Origin: Gymnopilus junonius | Taxonomy: Eukaryota > Basidiomycota > Agaricomycetes > Agaricales > Galerinaceae | Assembly (NCBI GenBank): GCA_015501075.1 | Contig: JADNYJ010000003.1 | Coordinates: 62,001-126,000, forward strand | Direction: 5' to 3' | DNA length: 64,000 nucleotides | Part shown: piece after piece, positions 1 through 11,716 of the stretch | How the letters are laid out: the number at the start of each line of letters is the position of its first letter | Position numbering within the stretch: position 1 is the first letter of the stretch | Position numbers and translations under genes: made by a program | The notes under the pieces: model-generated | The model's input: the letters and a program-made list of their open reading frames with translations, nothing else | The model's database searches: none | What the model was told of the DNA's origin: nothing

Positions 1-3000
1 ACGTTGGCGAGTCTTTGCTGACATCTTGACAGAAAGGATTAGCATTAGCCCCCCGCTCGGTCTTTTCGACACCTCTTCGTTGGACAGACTTGGAGTGAGG
101 TCCAAAATTGTGACATTGTCCCTTTCCCATCGATCTCGGTGATTCATATACTGTTCATTGTACACGGCATCAAATGGTTGGGAACCATCAAGGTAATGAC
201 TATGTGAAGGAGGGTCAAAATAGGCCTGTGGCTGAGTCGGGACAACACGCGCTTGCGAGCTTCCGACGTGAGGATATCGGTGGGTGGTAGCGTCAAGCTC
301 CTGCTGAGATTTCTGCAAATCTTGTCTGTAAGGAGGGGACGGTATCCATTGTCGCCCTCCATTCTTGTCTGAGCGACGTTCGAAATGATTGGTCCTGTAC
401 CTTAGGTCGTTAGAATACCTCCGGTACAGCGGGGTTTCTGAAGAATGTGTAGAGTACGAATGTTTGTTTTTGTGCCTTTTGCGCCGCGACTCTGCGGAAC
501 CGTACTCATCATCGGAAGAACGACGACCATTAGTGTGCCGCTGGGGCGTGTCGTAGTTTGGAGGCATTGTGGGGCCCTTATTCCACAAGTTCTGAGCATA
601 TGCGCGCTGATGGTCATAAGAATATCCAGGACTGTGTGTTGTATGCCTTCCAGGCTGGAAAGCCGGATGGCTGGGTGTTGTAGGACGGGGTTGGCCGGAA
701 TGACTACTAAAATTGTCAGACGACTCTGACATTGACGGGTGTGCTCGATGTAGATTGGAACGTATATCAGGTTGATTTGGTGAGGGGGTTGGGGGTGCAA
801 TAAAGTCGCCCTGCAGAAAGATAAATCAACCAGTCAGGCAGTAAATATTAACAGGCTTACAAGAGAGTGGTAAATGACCGACAATGCCCGTAACTTTTCC
901 GGCGTTAGGTTTAAAGGTCCGCTGTGAGATGTTTGGATAGCTCAGGAATTGGCAGTGGCAACGAACTTGTCACAGAAATCGCGTCGTTCAATGCCAGACG
1001 ATGCACATCGGACGGTGTACGTGTTGAAGGGAAAGAACTTGCAGAAGAGGAAGAATCATTGCCGAAGTGATCGACAACTTCCACGCGTCTTTTTTGAGAT
1101 GATTTATCATGCCCTTTATCAATATTCTTCTTGAAACGAAAGGCAGACAAAGGTTTCTTCTTCGCTGTCCTATCACTACCCAGGATAGCGGGCACGTTAC
1201 ACTCGGACGCACTTGGGATCGCATTATTGTTCGAGTCTGCAATGAGCTGTGACCCGGGCGTTGAAATGCGAGATGTCGTTGAACACTCTGTCACAGGTCC
1301 CACTGGAAGATTTTGCTTTTGGAAGTGGATCTGACGGTCAGAAGATTCCACGCGACTTGTCTCGTTGGCATCCCTGGTAGATGGTAGAAGAGTGCAGTGG
1401 CTAACAGCACGTCGGATCGAATATGACGCTTTTGGTATTTCTACATAGACGGATAGTTTCCTCTCGATAGGCGCCTTGATATCAATCATCATTTGGTCAC
1501 TGTCATTGTGGGGTTGGCTCATCTCCCCCGTGCGATCCACTACTTCTTGCGCTGCGCTTGATAGAGGTACTTCATCCGTAACCTTTCGCATTTCTCTGTC
1601 GTCCTTTGACACATGGTCTTCCGATATCTGATGATAGTGAATCAAATGAATAAGAATTTAGCTAGGATATACAATGCACACCTCGTATTTTGTATCATAC
1701 CAGCCACGTGTTAAGAAGCGCGAATTAATGGGATTGCAATGTGGAAAGTTCAGAGCACTGTGAACTAAAAGAGAATAACCTTGATGATGAGTTCCTAGTT
1801 TCTGGGCTGATTCCAGGGTATGTTCATCCTCTTTGTATTTATTTTTCCCTTGTAAGTGAACCTTGTGATATGTCGTGTGAGTCGAATCGGAGAAATATGC
1901 CATGATAGCCTCTGAGGAATGGACATGCCAACGAGATGTGATGTATGGAAAACATCTACTCCCATGGCACTCTTTACAGTACAGCGCAGAGTCAGGCCAA
2001 CAGCCATGTGAAAAAGTGGGAAGTGCGCAGGTAAACTGTGAGGAACTTTAGTTTAGGCTAATAAAATTTATGACACAATTGCAAACCTTCTTGATTTTGC
2101 GAAGTTTATTGAGATTACAAGCCGCATGAAACAATGGGGGAACATTAGCATTCCACAGGGCCCTGAGCAAAAAAAAGGTGGTATGCCTCGAAATGACTTC
2201 CCCACGAAAAAAAGGGACAAGACTTACAGCTCCTGTCTGAACGTCCGACCATGTCGCTCCTCGTACTTTCGGATTGCATCTTCTGCCCGGTTACGGATCT
2301 GGACGAGTTCTTTGAAATCTCGATGTTGGGCAGACCGCATGTGTTGACATTTGCAGCTTCGGCCTTCAACAAAACATCCTGGGCATATATGGAGGTGATT
2401 ACTGTCTTCAGTGCATTTTGAACAGTGGAAAAAACTCTGGAATATATCTGCTCCACAGAAGTCGCAAACTAGATGGTCTTCATCATTTTCATAGCCATTT
2501 TGTTGGGTAGCAACATGATGCATTTTACCGTTTTCAGGTGCATACTCTTCAGCCAGAATGCAGTCATATAAGGAAAGTAGCACTTTCAAATCATCAACAT
2601 CGGTGGAACTCCTCTTTTGACCTGTTGCAGACTGGAGTTGTGCTGTTTGAGCTACAAGAGCATGGTGGATGGTACTTTTCACCCTGTATATTTCTGGCCG
2701 GCATACTCTGGATTGCAAGTCAGTGAAATATTTTCGATTCCTGGTCAGTTGGAATTACCTCCGATAAATAGGAAGCTCATGATGATAAGCCATAGACAAA
2801 CCATCCAATGACATCCTGGACCAAGATGTCTTGATTGTTATACCCCCAAAATTTACAACTTGATGACAACTTCGTGGAGGTACAAGAACAAGATCTCCTA
2901 GTTTTTGCTCGATGATGTAGATTTTGAATGGGGCTTTGGCAAGCTCTTCAAGGTTGATGACATAGTTTTCATGGTCGAGTTCTTGACCAAGCTTCTGAAA

Positions 3001-4124
3001 ATATTTGGTGGCATCCACTGAACTTGAACCCTTTGTCATAAACCAAAACGCTGCACCGCCCTCTTCTGTATAACACATGAGATTTTGTCCGGACGACGCG
3101 CAGAGATCCTTGTGGCATGGAGTGAATGTATCTCCTATACCCAAGTAGCACATAAGTGTCTGAACGGAAGCCTAGATATTGCCTCAGCGGAGATTGAGGT
3201 GCCCCAGATTAATATCTTACCGACTCTGGCCTGTAGCGAAAAAAATCTTGGGGTCCATTTCCAAGAAGAGATGAAGGAATCACGCCTGCATTGTGGAGCC
3301 AGTGTTCCCAAGGTTCAGGGCATTCAGCATCTTTACCATATAGCCTTACTTCTTCTAAGTTACAACAAAACATGTTAGCCAGAGTCTCGAGACCAACAAA
3401 GATATCTACCATTTGGAGTGATATAATGACCAACAGACCGGCTACTCGCCGCGAAATCTGTTATATTCATTCTTCTATCAGTCCAGTCATGAATGTTTCG
3501 AACCGTTATTTCTTTGAAATATAACAAACTTGGATGAAAAATGGGGTACATCACGTCAAATAAAGGGCACTTACCATTCGATACCGCGTCCTTAATAAAG
3601 TTTTCCATGGTAAACAACTCGCGGGGCCATTTTGGATGGCTCTGGTAGCCTTCGACTACCAAAGGCTCTCCTCTCCGTTCATAATCCTGCAAGATCTTTG
3701 CCAGGTCCTCTGAGGCCGCAGAAATTCTCTTCGTAGCAATAAAATTAGGAGAGTGACCAAGCAAGGCGTCCAGCGTCCATCCTATAGTCGATGTCATCGC
3801 GATTGGGCGAGCAGAACCACTTGAGGTGGTCGCGTCCGTCACGGTGGGGAGAAGGCCAATATTATTATTAACATTGGACCCTGAATCGGAGTGATCCCCG
3901 TCACGTGAATGATTGGGAGGTGAAGTCAACCTCCGACTTGGACGAGTCTTATCTTGTAGACAAGTCGAAGGCGAAGGGGTTGCGGAGGAAGATGGACTAG
4001 AATATACACGGCTCCTCGAATGCGACTGCGTTGTACCAGTGAGCGGTCGGGGTTGTACAGCGTCGCCCCAGTGGCGCAATTGATTGTCTTGTATGAGCGC
4101 TTTCCTCCAGCTTTCAACTGGCAT
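1..4124 (-). CDS. JmjC-domain protein with Cys-rich zinc-binding region (3' end beyond window)
   Basis: Multi-exon gene whose reading frame is still open at base 1, so the C-terminus lies outside. The start chosen is the ATG at 4122-4124 (MPVESW...); another in-frame ATG lies at 4178. The N-terminal ~130 residues are Ser/Thr-rich. The JmjC core (about 2755-3770) shows the Fe(II)-binding pair in CHKDLCAS and a later histidine in CHQVVNFGG, as expected for a 2-oxoglutarate/Fe(II) oxygenase. A Cys/His-rich finger (LVCDFCGADIF, HCSKC, ICPGC) follows at 2230-2480, and a second cluster (YCKECHGSRCF) near 1950. The rest, below about 1650, is low-complexity and Ser-rich. Related fungal proteins act on histones or other nuclear substrates, but substrate is inference. 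A reading-frame jump near 921-930 is unresolved: a small intron or a missing base. Exon limits below 2200 are approximate. Confidence 0.8.
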
Positions 4125-4721
4125 GGTGGTGCGTAGAGGATGTTTTACAAAGGGAAGTAGAACATGCAACTGCATCAAAGAGCCTTAAGTATATTCTGAC
4201 TTTGACAGATCTAATTATTGTACAAAAATATTGTAACCTCCCACCAAGCAGTGCAGAGGTGGCCATGTTCTAAATCAAGTTTGATCAGCATTGATTGCTC
4301 TGTAACCGTGACTAATGATATGATTAGTGCACGACCATCTTTGAAGAGCCGCGAACCAGCTCCTATTTATATTGTCGCACGCAATGCCATGACATGAACC
4401 CTGATGATGATGATGATGATTACCAGCAGGTGGTCCCATTAAGGAACAGGCTGAGCATTCTGCTATCATTAAGCGCCCGAGGTTCTTTACTAAGTGGAAA
4501 AATGCATCAAGACAGAGTCTATGACAGTTGCTTCCTGTAATCATGCTAATGAGTAAACACTTGAGACGAATCCTAGCACACATCAAGATTGTTGTGAATG
4601 GGCGATGATAGGCTTTCAAGTTGAAGAAAATGTGACGGGTGTGAACTTCGGTGTAGACCCGTTCCCACATTCTCCGATTGGCTTATCGTGGAGTCTTTCT
4701 CTATTTATTTCAGTCGTCAAG
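4125..4721. promoter_or_regulatory. Divergent intergenic region with (GAT)n microsatellite
   Basis: About 600 bases between the start codons of the JmjC gene and the RING gene, so it must hold both promoters. It contains a short run of gat/tga triplets at 4403-4420. No convincing ORF, RNA gene or mobile element was seen. Confidence 0.4.
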
Positions 4722-6538
4722 ATGGCCAACATCCCACCGCCTGTCCATTCAGATGCTGTCGACTTTGATTTCTGGGAGTTTGTCTGTTGCTCTAGATGCC
4801 GAATGCCCTTTGCCTTGGAAAACGGTTCCGCGACAATACCCTTCTGGTTAACTGAATGTGGCCATGTGGTCTGCAATAATCATCTCAGTTTGTCGCCATC
4901 ATATTTGCTAGATTTTAGGTGTACCGACCTCGCTTGATCATGGTGTTGAATCAGATCGAGATCAAAGCTGCTCTCAATGTGGCGCTCAAGAGATTCAACT
5001 AGCGCCCTTACAGCAAGAGGTTCGTTGGTAATGGCTTTCTGCTTGGGCTCACCCACAATTGGGACTAGATGGAATTACCTATGTCTGAATGGTTTCGTTC
5101 AATTCCTATTGCTCTCGACTCGATCGCCTTTGCCGCCAAGGTACACAATAATTCTCAAAATTCCAGCCTTCTGCATCACTTTTGACTTGATTATACTGCC
5201 GTCAGTTTCAGCAAGAGGCCATGGCGTCTCAAGTACGATACCATAAAGCACGTCATCAACAACTCCGACAGCTGGTTGAAAGGTTTAAACGAGAGCTGTC
5301 AGACATACAGAGGTGCACGCGAATAGTGTCGATTTCTCTTGTATCGCGGCATATGAAAGCCTTACACTAGGTCCTACGATATTCTTCAAAGCGAAACTGA
5401 ACAGTATAGGCTTCGATTTGGTCCTTTGAATTCAAGCGATGATCCGTCTAGTATCCCGAATTCGAATGGGAAACGACAAATGATGGCCATGCAGCAGTAA
5501 ACTTGGCATACTTTTCTCTCTCTCTGTACATTCAGTGCCTTCACATAGATTTGAACAGGCGAACAGAAGATCGCGCACCGATTCGAGTCCGCGTACGATC
5601 ACCACTCTTTTAGGACCTGACAGACTTACTTTATTACCCGGACAACAACATCCAGAGCTTTCTTCCAACAAGTATCATCATCATGCAGAGCCGACCCACC
5701 TCTCTCCTCAGATAAACCGCCGTGAAAATCATGCCAATCATGACGGAATCCTGCAGCATCGACCGGTATCGAATCGGTCACTTGAGTGGGTGACAACTTT
5801 GTTTTTGGAGCGCATATATTCACTTTTTCTTTCAGACACAATCAGTCGCAGCGTCCGTTCTCAAGACGATCCCTCGAGTACGTCAATGGTGCAATCACGA
5901 GTTGTAAACTTGTAGATTGACAGAAGAATATAGGCATTTTGCCTACAATTCAAGGGACAATAAAACCTATCGGACCCATGAAACGACTCATAAGCAAGTT
6001 CTTTTATTCTTATTTTTTGAGGTGTTCTCATCCTTGATAAAGCGATTTACACCAGGAGGGCCGGGATATACCGCCAAGTAATAATCGCCTTCCTCCAACG
6101 TCTTCAAGGTTCAAGCCAGCCACTGCTAATGACCTTTCCGCGTCATATCCAGCCAACGCTCAAAGGAGCGTGACATCACGGCGGCAAACAAATATGGGGC
6201 CTCCCCCCATACCACAGCACGTTCAAAGTAAACAATTTGTTCCTTCTAGCGTTGCGGGCACCGTCAAGAATCCGATTGGTACTACGAATCAAGCATTGGA
6301 TATCCGTAGAGCGCCATCGATAGATCAAAGACCAACAATCCCCACCCAAAGTCAGCTGCAACAGCATTCAAATGCCGTTGGACGGAGATTTTTCCCGCAG
6401 TCCTCTAATGGGCAGTCGTCCTTTGGATCAGGTCCCTCACGAGACGACTCTCGGCCGCCGGAAAGTGCACCGCCAATGACACCTGGGCAAAGAACGCCGT
6501 TTTTGCCCAATTCTGGTGAAAGAGGGAGATTTGGTTGA
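4722..6538 (+). CDS. HEI10/Zip3-like meiotic RING-coiled-coil protein (putative SUMO/ubiquitin E3)
   Basis: The ATG at 4722 gives MANIPPPVHSDAV. A variant RING follows: CCSRC, then TECGHVVC, then across an intron at 4888-4954 the pair CSQCG. The order short N-terminus, RING, coiled coil, Ser/Pro-rich tail is that of Zip3/RNF212/HEI10, which mark designated crossovers on meiotic chromosomes. The coiled coil (about 5215-5310) has long Gln/Arg/Glu stretches such as HKARHQQLRQLVERFKREL. The tail (about 6058-6535) is basic and rich in Pro, Ser and Gln, ending GERGRFG before TGA. At least five small introns are needed; the exon structure between 5320 and 6060 is uncertain. A generic RING E3 is the alternative. 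Assignment to HEI10/Zip3 rests on the RING spacing plus coiled coil and is inference. Confidence 0.72.
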
Positions 6539-6843
6539 TGAGCGAGACATGTCTCTTCTCTTGTAGTAGTCTAGGTATCTTGTGTTAAATCGAATACGCC
6601 GTATGCGATCTATGCTCTGAGGGTGTTTATTGTTGCAAATTGTCATTGAATGCGTGCCGACGGCCATTGCCAAGCCAAAGAGGAGTTATCCGCAAGCTCC
6701 AACTCATTTCGGATTCTGAAAACTCTAGAAGGTCATCGCCTCTGCTGGACAGACTGTGCATTCTCCTTACCAAAAAGACCCACATCTCTCTGTAGTAGTT
6801 GCTTGCCCCCGCATTCTTCTACGCATTCTTTGCGAGCCAGAAA

Positions 6844-8276
6844 ATGTCCTACCGTGACCCTTATTCTGGTCATTACGCAGCTGGCACCAGTGGTCAATAT
6901 CAAGACTACACAGAGCCGGCGCAAGATTATCCGTCGTACCAAACGCAGCGGAATTACAACAGCACCGCAGAGGATGCTTATAATCCTTACGCAACAAACC
7001 CACAGAGCTACGGGGACAGGCATCAATTAGACCACGGCCAGCTCGATTACAACTATGACGACAACCAACAGAGTTACAATGACTATCCTCCAGTGACAAG
7101 GCAGCAAACGCAAAGGTCTACCTTGTCAAAGACTAGACAACCGTCTGTATCTGTTGTACCCGCGAGGAAGGAAGAAAGCGGGTTTGAAGTGGGGGAATTT
7201 ACGTCCGCAGCTGGAGCGCCGCAGAGAACGCACAGGTGAGTTACTCCTATGATTTTGGAGGACTGCCGGCCGAAGGTTGAATGATTTTATTTACCGTGAA
7301 GTCGGAAGAGTCGTAGTGCTCGAGCGCTCAGAGAATATCGATATGATCACCAAGGCAATTTGTGGACGAAGGTCTGCGTTTTCTATATATTTCTGAAAGG
7401 GACCGAACAACTGAATCCCTGTTCTCAGGGCGGTCGCGGGCGATGCGCAGCGAGAGTTTGCTGCTGCTCACTTATGACGGCAGTTTTCTTGATCGTCAGC
7501 ATTGTTCTTGCTCTCGCACTTGTGAGTAATGATTGCGATTCTCCCATCGCCTTTACCTTATGCAAGCCTTCTTTAGTGGATCCGTCCTCCAAGTATCTAC
7601 ATCGGAAATGTGCAGACGACAGTAGAAAATGGCAGCGCTGTAAGTTCATTCCCATAGAGATACCTGTCCCTTGCTCACAGCTCCACAGATCCAGCAAACA
7701 TCTAACGGTATACAGGTCAACCTGGGCGTGAACATCTCGTACGGGATTTGTTCATCATTTCATTCTTTGTCATTCTCACAAAGCACAGTGTCAGCAATCC
7801 CAATTATTTCTCAGTCGATTTCAAAAAGATTGAGGCAGAGATATTCTATCCCATTCAAAATACGCCCGTTGGCGGAGGTCAAGCAAACAATATCGTCTTC
7901 AAATCGAATTCACAAACGAATTTCACCTTCCCCTTCGCACTTAATTACAATAGCACCGCTGACCCCGGTGGCGCTATTATCCTTGATCTGGCCCAGAAGT
8001 GTGGCGTCACACCAGGATCGACGAAGAGCAATATCAACGTAAACTATTCAATTACTGTGAGTTAATTCTTTGGTATCGTTCAGTTGGGCTGGGCTGACCT
8101 TTGGTGCAGTTGGGTATACGCATCTTACTTGTCACTATCTCACCTGTTATATCAAACCAGTTTAGCTTTCCATGCCCATTGCAAGCTTCGGATATCAGTG
8201 TACGTTCTGAACATGTTTACCTCTCCCTCAAGACTAACTTCAAAATCAGAAATTCCTTAATGGAGGCGCCTTATAG
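6844..8276 (+). CDS. Single-pass membrane protein with LEA-2-type (late embryogenesis abundant) domain
   Basis: Eight exons fit cleanly: 6844-7235, 7302-7371, 7429-7521, 7577-7639, 7689-7738, 7789-8056, 8110-8197, 8250-8276. The first ~130 residues are Tyr/Gln/Asn/Pro-rich and disordered (MSYRDPYSGHY). A basic stretch, a cysteine trio (RVCCCSL, possible palmitoylation) and one transmembrane helix (MTAVFLIVSIVLALAL) follow. The remainder is a beta-rich domain with NGIQVNLGVNISVSNPNYF and VNYSITV, resembling LEA-2/NDR1-HIN1 folds seen in fungal vacuolar or plasma-membrane proteins. The topology implied is a cytosolic N-terminus with a lumenal or extracellular LEA-2 domain. It ends with DIKFLNGGAL. 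The upstream in-frame start at 6799 is less likely because MSYRD sits in better context. Function in fungi is unknown to me. Confidence 0.8.
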
Positions 8277-8519
8277 TCAACACAGCAGGCTGCGTTATAT
8301 ATCCGTTCCCCATACCCTTTTTCCTCTCCTCAAATCGACGCATTATTGGACTTTTTAGCACCCCATGGACTTCATTTAGTCGGAACCATTTCGTAGTAGT
8401 CAATTTCACATCGGTAGCGTATTTCAAAAATACACATTTATATAATTGACGCACGACTTGCGATCCATGTCCCATTTGCGAAGTGTGCAAACTTAGGGTT
8501 TCTAATAGATCCCGTGCTA

Positions 8520-9815
8520 TTAGTGAATGGAGTACTTTCCATAGTTCTTTTCGGGGTCGAATACCTTGCTTTAATGTCAGCTAACAAGATTTCGTCTTAT
8601 AAAACAAGAGAGATGGCGCACCTCCCAGCGGGACGCGGGAAATATGTGCTTGTTCCTTTGGTAATAGCTTCTCTCCACGACCTTGCCAGCATGTGATTCA
8701 TCCTTTTCCTTTGTCGCATCCGCTAACAAGCGCACGTCGTCGTGGACGTCAAAGTTAAACAAAGGGCCAGACTTTCCGCGTGCTTTATTGACGATAAAAT
8801 CATAGAACGTGTAATGCTATAGGCAAGTGTCAGAGTCGAAGAAGAGAGAATGAATGATTAACGATTATGACTAACGTGGGGTATAATAAGGTCCTCCTAT
8901 TGAACGTCCATTATTGTCAGTACAGAGTACACAGCTTCGCAAAGAAATTACCTCACCTTAACATACATTAGGTTGTCGACGCTAACACCACGGAGCTCTG
9001 GAAACTGCGCCCGACACTTTTCAAGGAAGGAGCCAATGTCGTCACCTTTCTTGCACTATAGGTCCAACCGATGAGATATTTGATATATTTTAATTTGAAG
9101 TTGAAACGCGTTCCTCACCATGACGCTTTTACGATGTCCACTGCCATCCCAATACGAATAAACAACTTCTATATCCTCTTTCTTTATGGATTCTTGTTTC
9201 GCAAGCCATTCTAGCCGTAAACGCTCTCTTTCCTTTCGCTCAGCCTCCTCGCGCTCGCGGTCTGGTAGAAAAGACGTGTCCACATTGGGATTCTTCTTCA
9301 ACCTACTGCGTTTAGGAACGGGGATGCTGTCGTCGCCATTCGTAGAGGACTCTCCATTTACGTCGGCGACACTGTCGGCATCCTCTTCATCGTCCATGGC
9401 AAATGATAAGGTTGCTTTGGCGGCTTTCTTACGCTTCTTGGTCTTCTTTGTGTCGTCTCTAAACAGATTCTCCACACCCTATAAGCCATCTAGTCTTCGG
9501 GAAAGAAATACAAAGAGAGATTAGAAATGAAACATACTTCAATTCGTTAGTCTGTGCAGCCTCTCTAGCTTTGGCCTCCTCCAGCTCCTTTCTCCTTTGT
9601 TGGAAGTCTTCGAGGCGGACGAGACCGACAGTACTGTTTTTCAAGCTTTCCTCCATAGAGTCATTTTGACCGACGAAACGGTTCGCTGAAGGACGGGCTT
9701 TCTCTGTTTCGTTAATCAGAGACTGCTTCTGACGTTCATATTCCTCGCGCAATTTGTTGCGTTCCTTAACGAGCGCATCTTCGCGGCGACCCTCAGCTTT
9801 GTTGTTGGCAGCCAT
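8520..9815 (-). CDS. XAP5: XAP5/FAM50 family nuclear protein
   Basis: Minus-strand gene of at least six exons. The N-terminal half is a charged coiled coil ([17 protein letters not shown]) with the family hallmark [17 protein letters not shown] basic and acidic linker with an NLS-like [11 protein letters not shown] follows. The conserved XAP5 core reads [54 protein letters not shown] and [10 protein letters not shown]. The last exon (8520-8564) encodes [14 protein letters not shown] before TAA, joined across an intron at 8565-8621. FAM50/XAP5 proteins are nuclear and associate with the spliceosome; a role in splicing or transcription is family knowledge, not visible here. I chose the ATG at 9815 ([13 protein letters not shown]) over 9896, which would nearly abut the uS13 start. 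Only 89 bases separate it from the divergent uS13 gene. Confidence 0.93.
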
Positions 9816-9904
9816 GGAAGTCCAGTACAGGTCTGAGTTTGGCGGAGTTTGAAATGCCAACCTTTGGCTTTCCGTGATCGCGTTTTCATTGAGCACTTTA
9901 CAGA

Positions 9905-10464
9905 ATGGTGCATATTGCGGGTATCAATCTACCTGACAATCAAGTGGCCAGGGTGCGTTGTGTTCTTCGTTGTCTTTCTTGTACTTGGAATTCTTATTTC
10001 CCCTAGTTTGCCTTGACCTCAATATATGGTATTGGCCACCACACCGCTCATCGGCTCTGTGCCCGACTACAAGTCCATGACCGTTGCAAAGTCAAGGACC
10101 TTTCGCCTTTCCAAATAACCTCATTGGCCTCCTTCCTGTCTTCTCCTGCCACTGCTCCTCCTTTACCCCGATATCCTCTTGCCAGACCGGATTATGTTCC
10201 TCCTCCTCCTACAACTCCCATACACGAACTTCAGGCAGGGTTCAATGCCTTGCAGAAAAAGAAGAAGATTAATAATTCAGATCCTCTGAAGAACATGAAG
10301 ATTGAGTCTGACTCAGGAGGGAGATCAGGGAGAATATTGCTCATCAACGCATGATTGGAAGTTACGTCGGAAGACGGCATGCCATGCACCTTCCTGTCAG
10401 AGGGCAGAATACGCAAAATAACGCCAAGACGGCCAAGAAGCTTAACAGATTGGACCGACATTAG
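9905..10464 (+). CDS. SWS2: Mitochondrial small ribosomal subunit protein uS13 (possible 1-base frameshift)
   Basis: Exon 1 ([16 protein letters not shown]) is joined over a ~54-base intron to [17 protein letters not shown], the uS13 helix-two-turn-helix signature. The end [18 protein letters not shown], then [12 protein letters not shown], is the conserved C-terminal tail that contacts 16S-like rRNA and tRNA. Between them lies an insertion of about 60 residues rich in Pro and Lys ([17 protein letters not shown]) absent from bacterial S13. The frame carrying the insertion ([10 protein letters not shown]) and the frame carrying [14 protein letters not shown] differ by one base at about 10308-10314. 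Either a base is missing there, or a 77-base intron (gttcaa...actcag) removes the end of the insertion and also keeps frame. The protein acts in the mitochondrial ribosome. Confidence 0.88.
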
Positions 10465-10731
10465 TGTTCCTTCGCTGCAAATCTTTGTAGAGCGATTAAT
10501 ACATTTTAATAAACCACTAATTTATCCTTCTTTCCTCCTTAATTTTACTCAAGCCCTCGTTGCCCCCTTCTCCGCCTCTCGCTGCAGCAACTTGGCATAA
10601 GAAACTATGCAATGAACAACCCTGGGCACTCCTGAGCGCTGAGCAAATAAGTCCTATACTCAAAGGCCGCGTGACATCACGCGTCTATATCTTAATCTCA
10701 ACCACTACGGAGCGCCATTCAAGGTTCACGA

Positions 10732-11522
10732 ATGGCGACCAGTAGTAAGCAATATAAGACCATCGGGGAGGAACTTTGGAAGGGCCGTTCGGAGAAGATT
10801 GTACGTATAACATATACTTCCCTTCAACACCTGTTAATGAGTGCAGAATGCAGAATTGTTCGCCCTGACTTATGGCGCCCTCGTTGTTCAACTCATCCAA
10901 GATTATGAGGATTATGAAGAGGTCAACAAGCAGCTAGAGAAGATGGGCTACAATATTGGCACTAGATTAATAGAGGACTTCCTAGCGAAATCGAACTTCG
11001 GGAGATGCTCAGATTTTCGAGAAGTCGGGGAAGTCGTTGCGAAAGTCAGTACTATAATGGCTCCTGCACTATGTCTCTAACGTTAGCACCGCAATTTAGG
11101 TTGGATTCAAGTCTTTCCTTAACATAACTCCTACTGTAACGCACAGTAGTCCCCAACCCCCTTCTTCTCCAAATCGACCAACAAGCAATGCCTCGATATC
11201 TCAGGCTACTGCGGGGTCGTCTTTCACCTTAACACTCGATGAAAATCCGTTAGCAGAATTTGTTGAGCTACCAGATGAGGTACTAGAAGGTGGTTTATGG
11301 TTCAGCAATGTATTGTGCGGTGTGCTGCGGGGGGCGCTCGAAATGGTGTTCCTTGGTATTTTTTCCAGCCTACAGAATAGCGACTGACTTGTTTTTATCT
11401 AGGTCCAACTGCAAGTGCAGGCTGAATTTGTTTCGGATGTACTGCGAGGGGACGAGACCACAGAAATTCGTGTCAAACTTGTAAAATATCTGGAAGAGGA
11501 GGTGCCAGTTGGAGACGACTAA
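10732..11522 (+). CDS. BET3: TRAPP complex subunit BET3 (TRAPPC3)
   Basis: The ATG at 10732 opens a short exon ([20 protein letters not shown]) followed by [16 protein letters not shown], the BET3 N-terminal helix. [20 protein letters not shown] continues into [14 protein letters not shown]; the cysteine matches the palmitoylated Cys of human TRAPPC3. A Ser/Pro-rich loop ([13 protein letters not shown]) follows, then [26 protein letters not shown] and [20 protein letters not shown] before the acidic end VPVGDD. Introns of 45-60 bases interrupt it. TRAPP is a Rab/Ypt1 guanine-nucleotide exchange and tethering complex for ER-to-Golgi and Golgi traffic. The loop after VTHS is longer than in yeast and human proteins as I remember them. 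Confidence 0.95.
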
Positions 11523-11716
11523 GGCCTATGTAACATTATTTATTCTCGCACTTCAGGAAAACATATAGTACTTTTACAAAACCTCCTTGCTACAGGCTAC
11601 ATAATAATATGAAGTGCGATCAAATGATATCGGACACGCTAAATTTAATTTCAGATCAGCTCTTTTCATCCATACACATCCATACCTGTCCCAAGGACAA
11701 TTTGAGATCTTCAGTA

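Noticed and set aside
4888..4918. A 31-base intron in the RING gene
   Set aside because: Too short; the 67-base intron 4888-4954 keeps frame and gives normal spacing between the RING cysteines.
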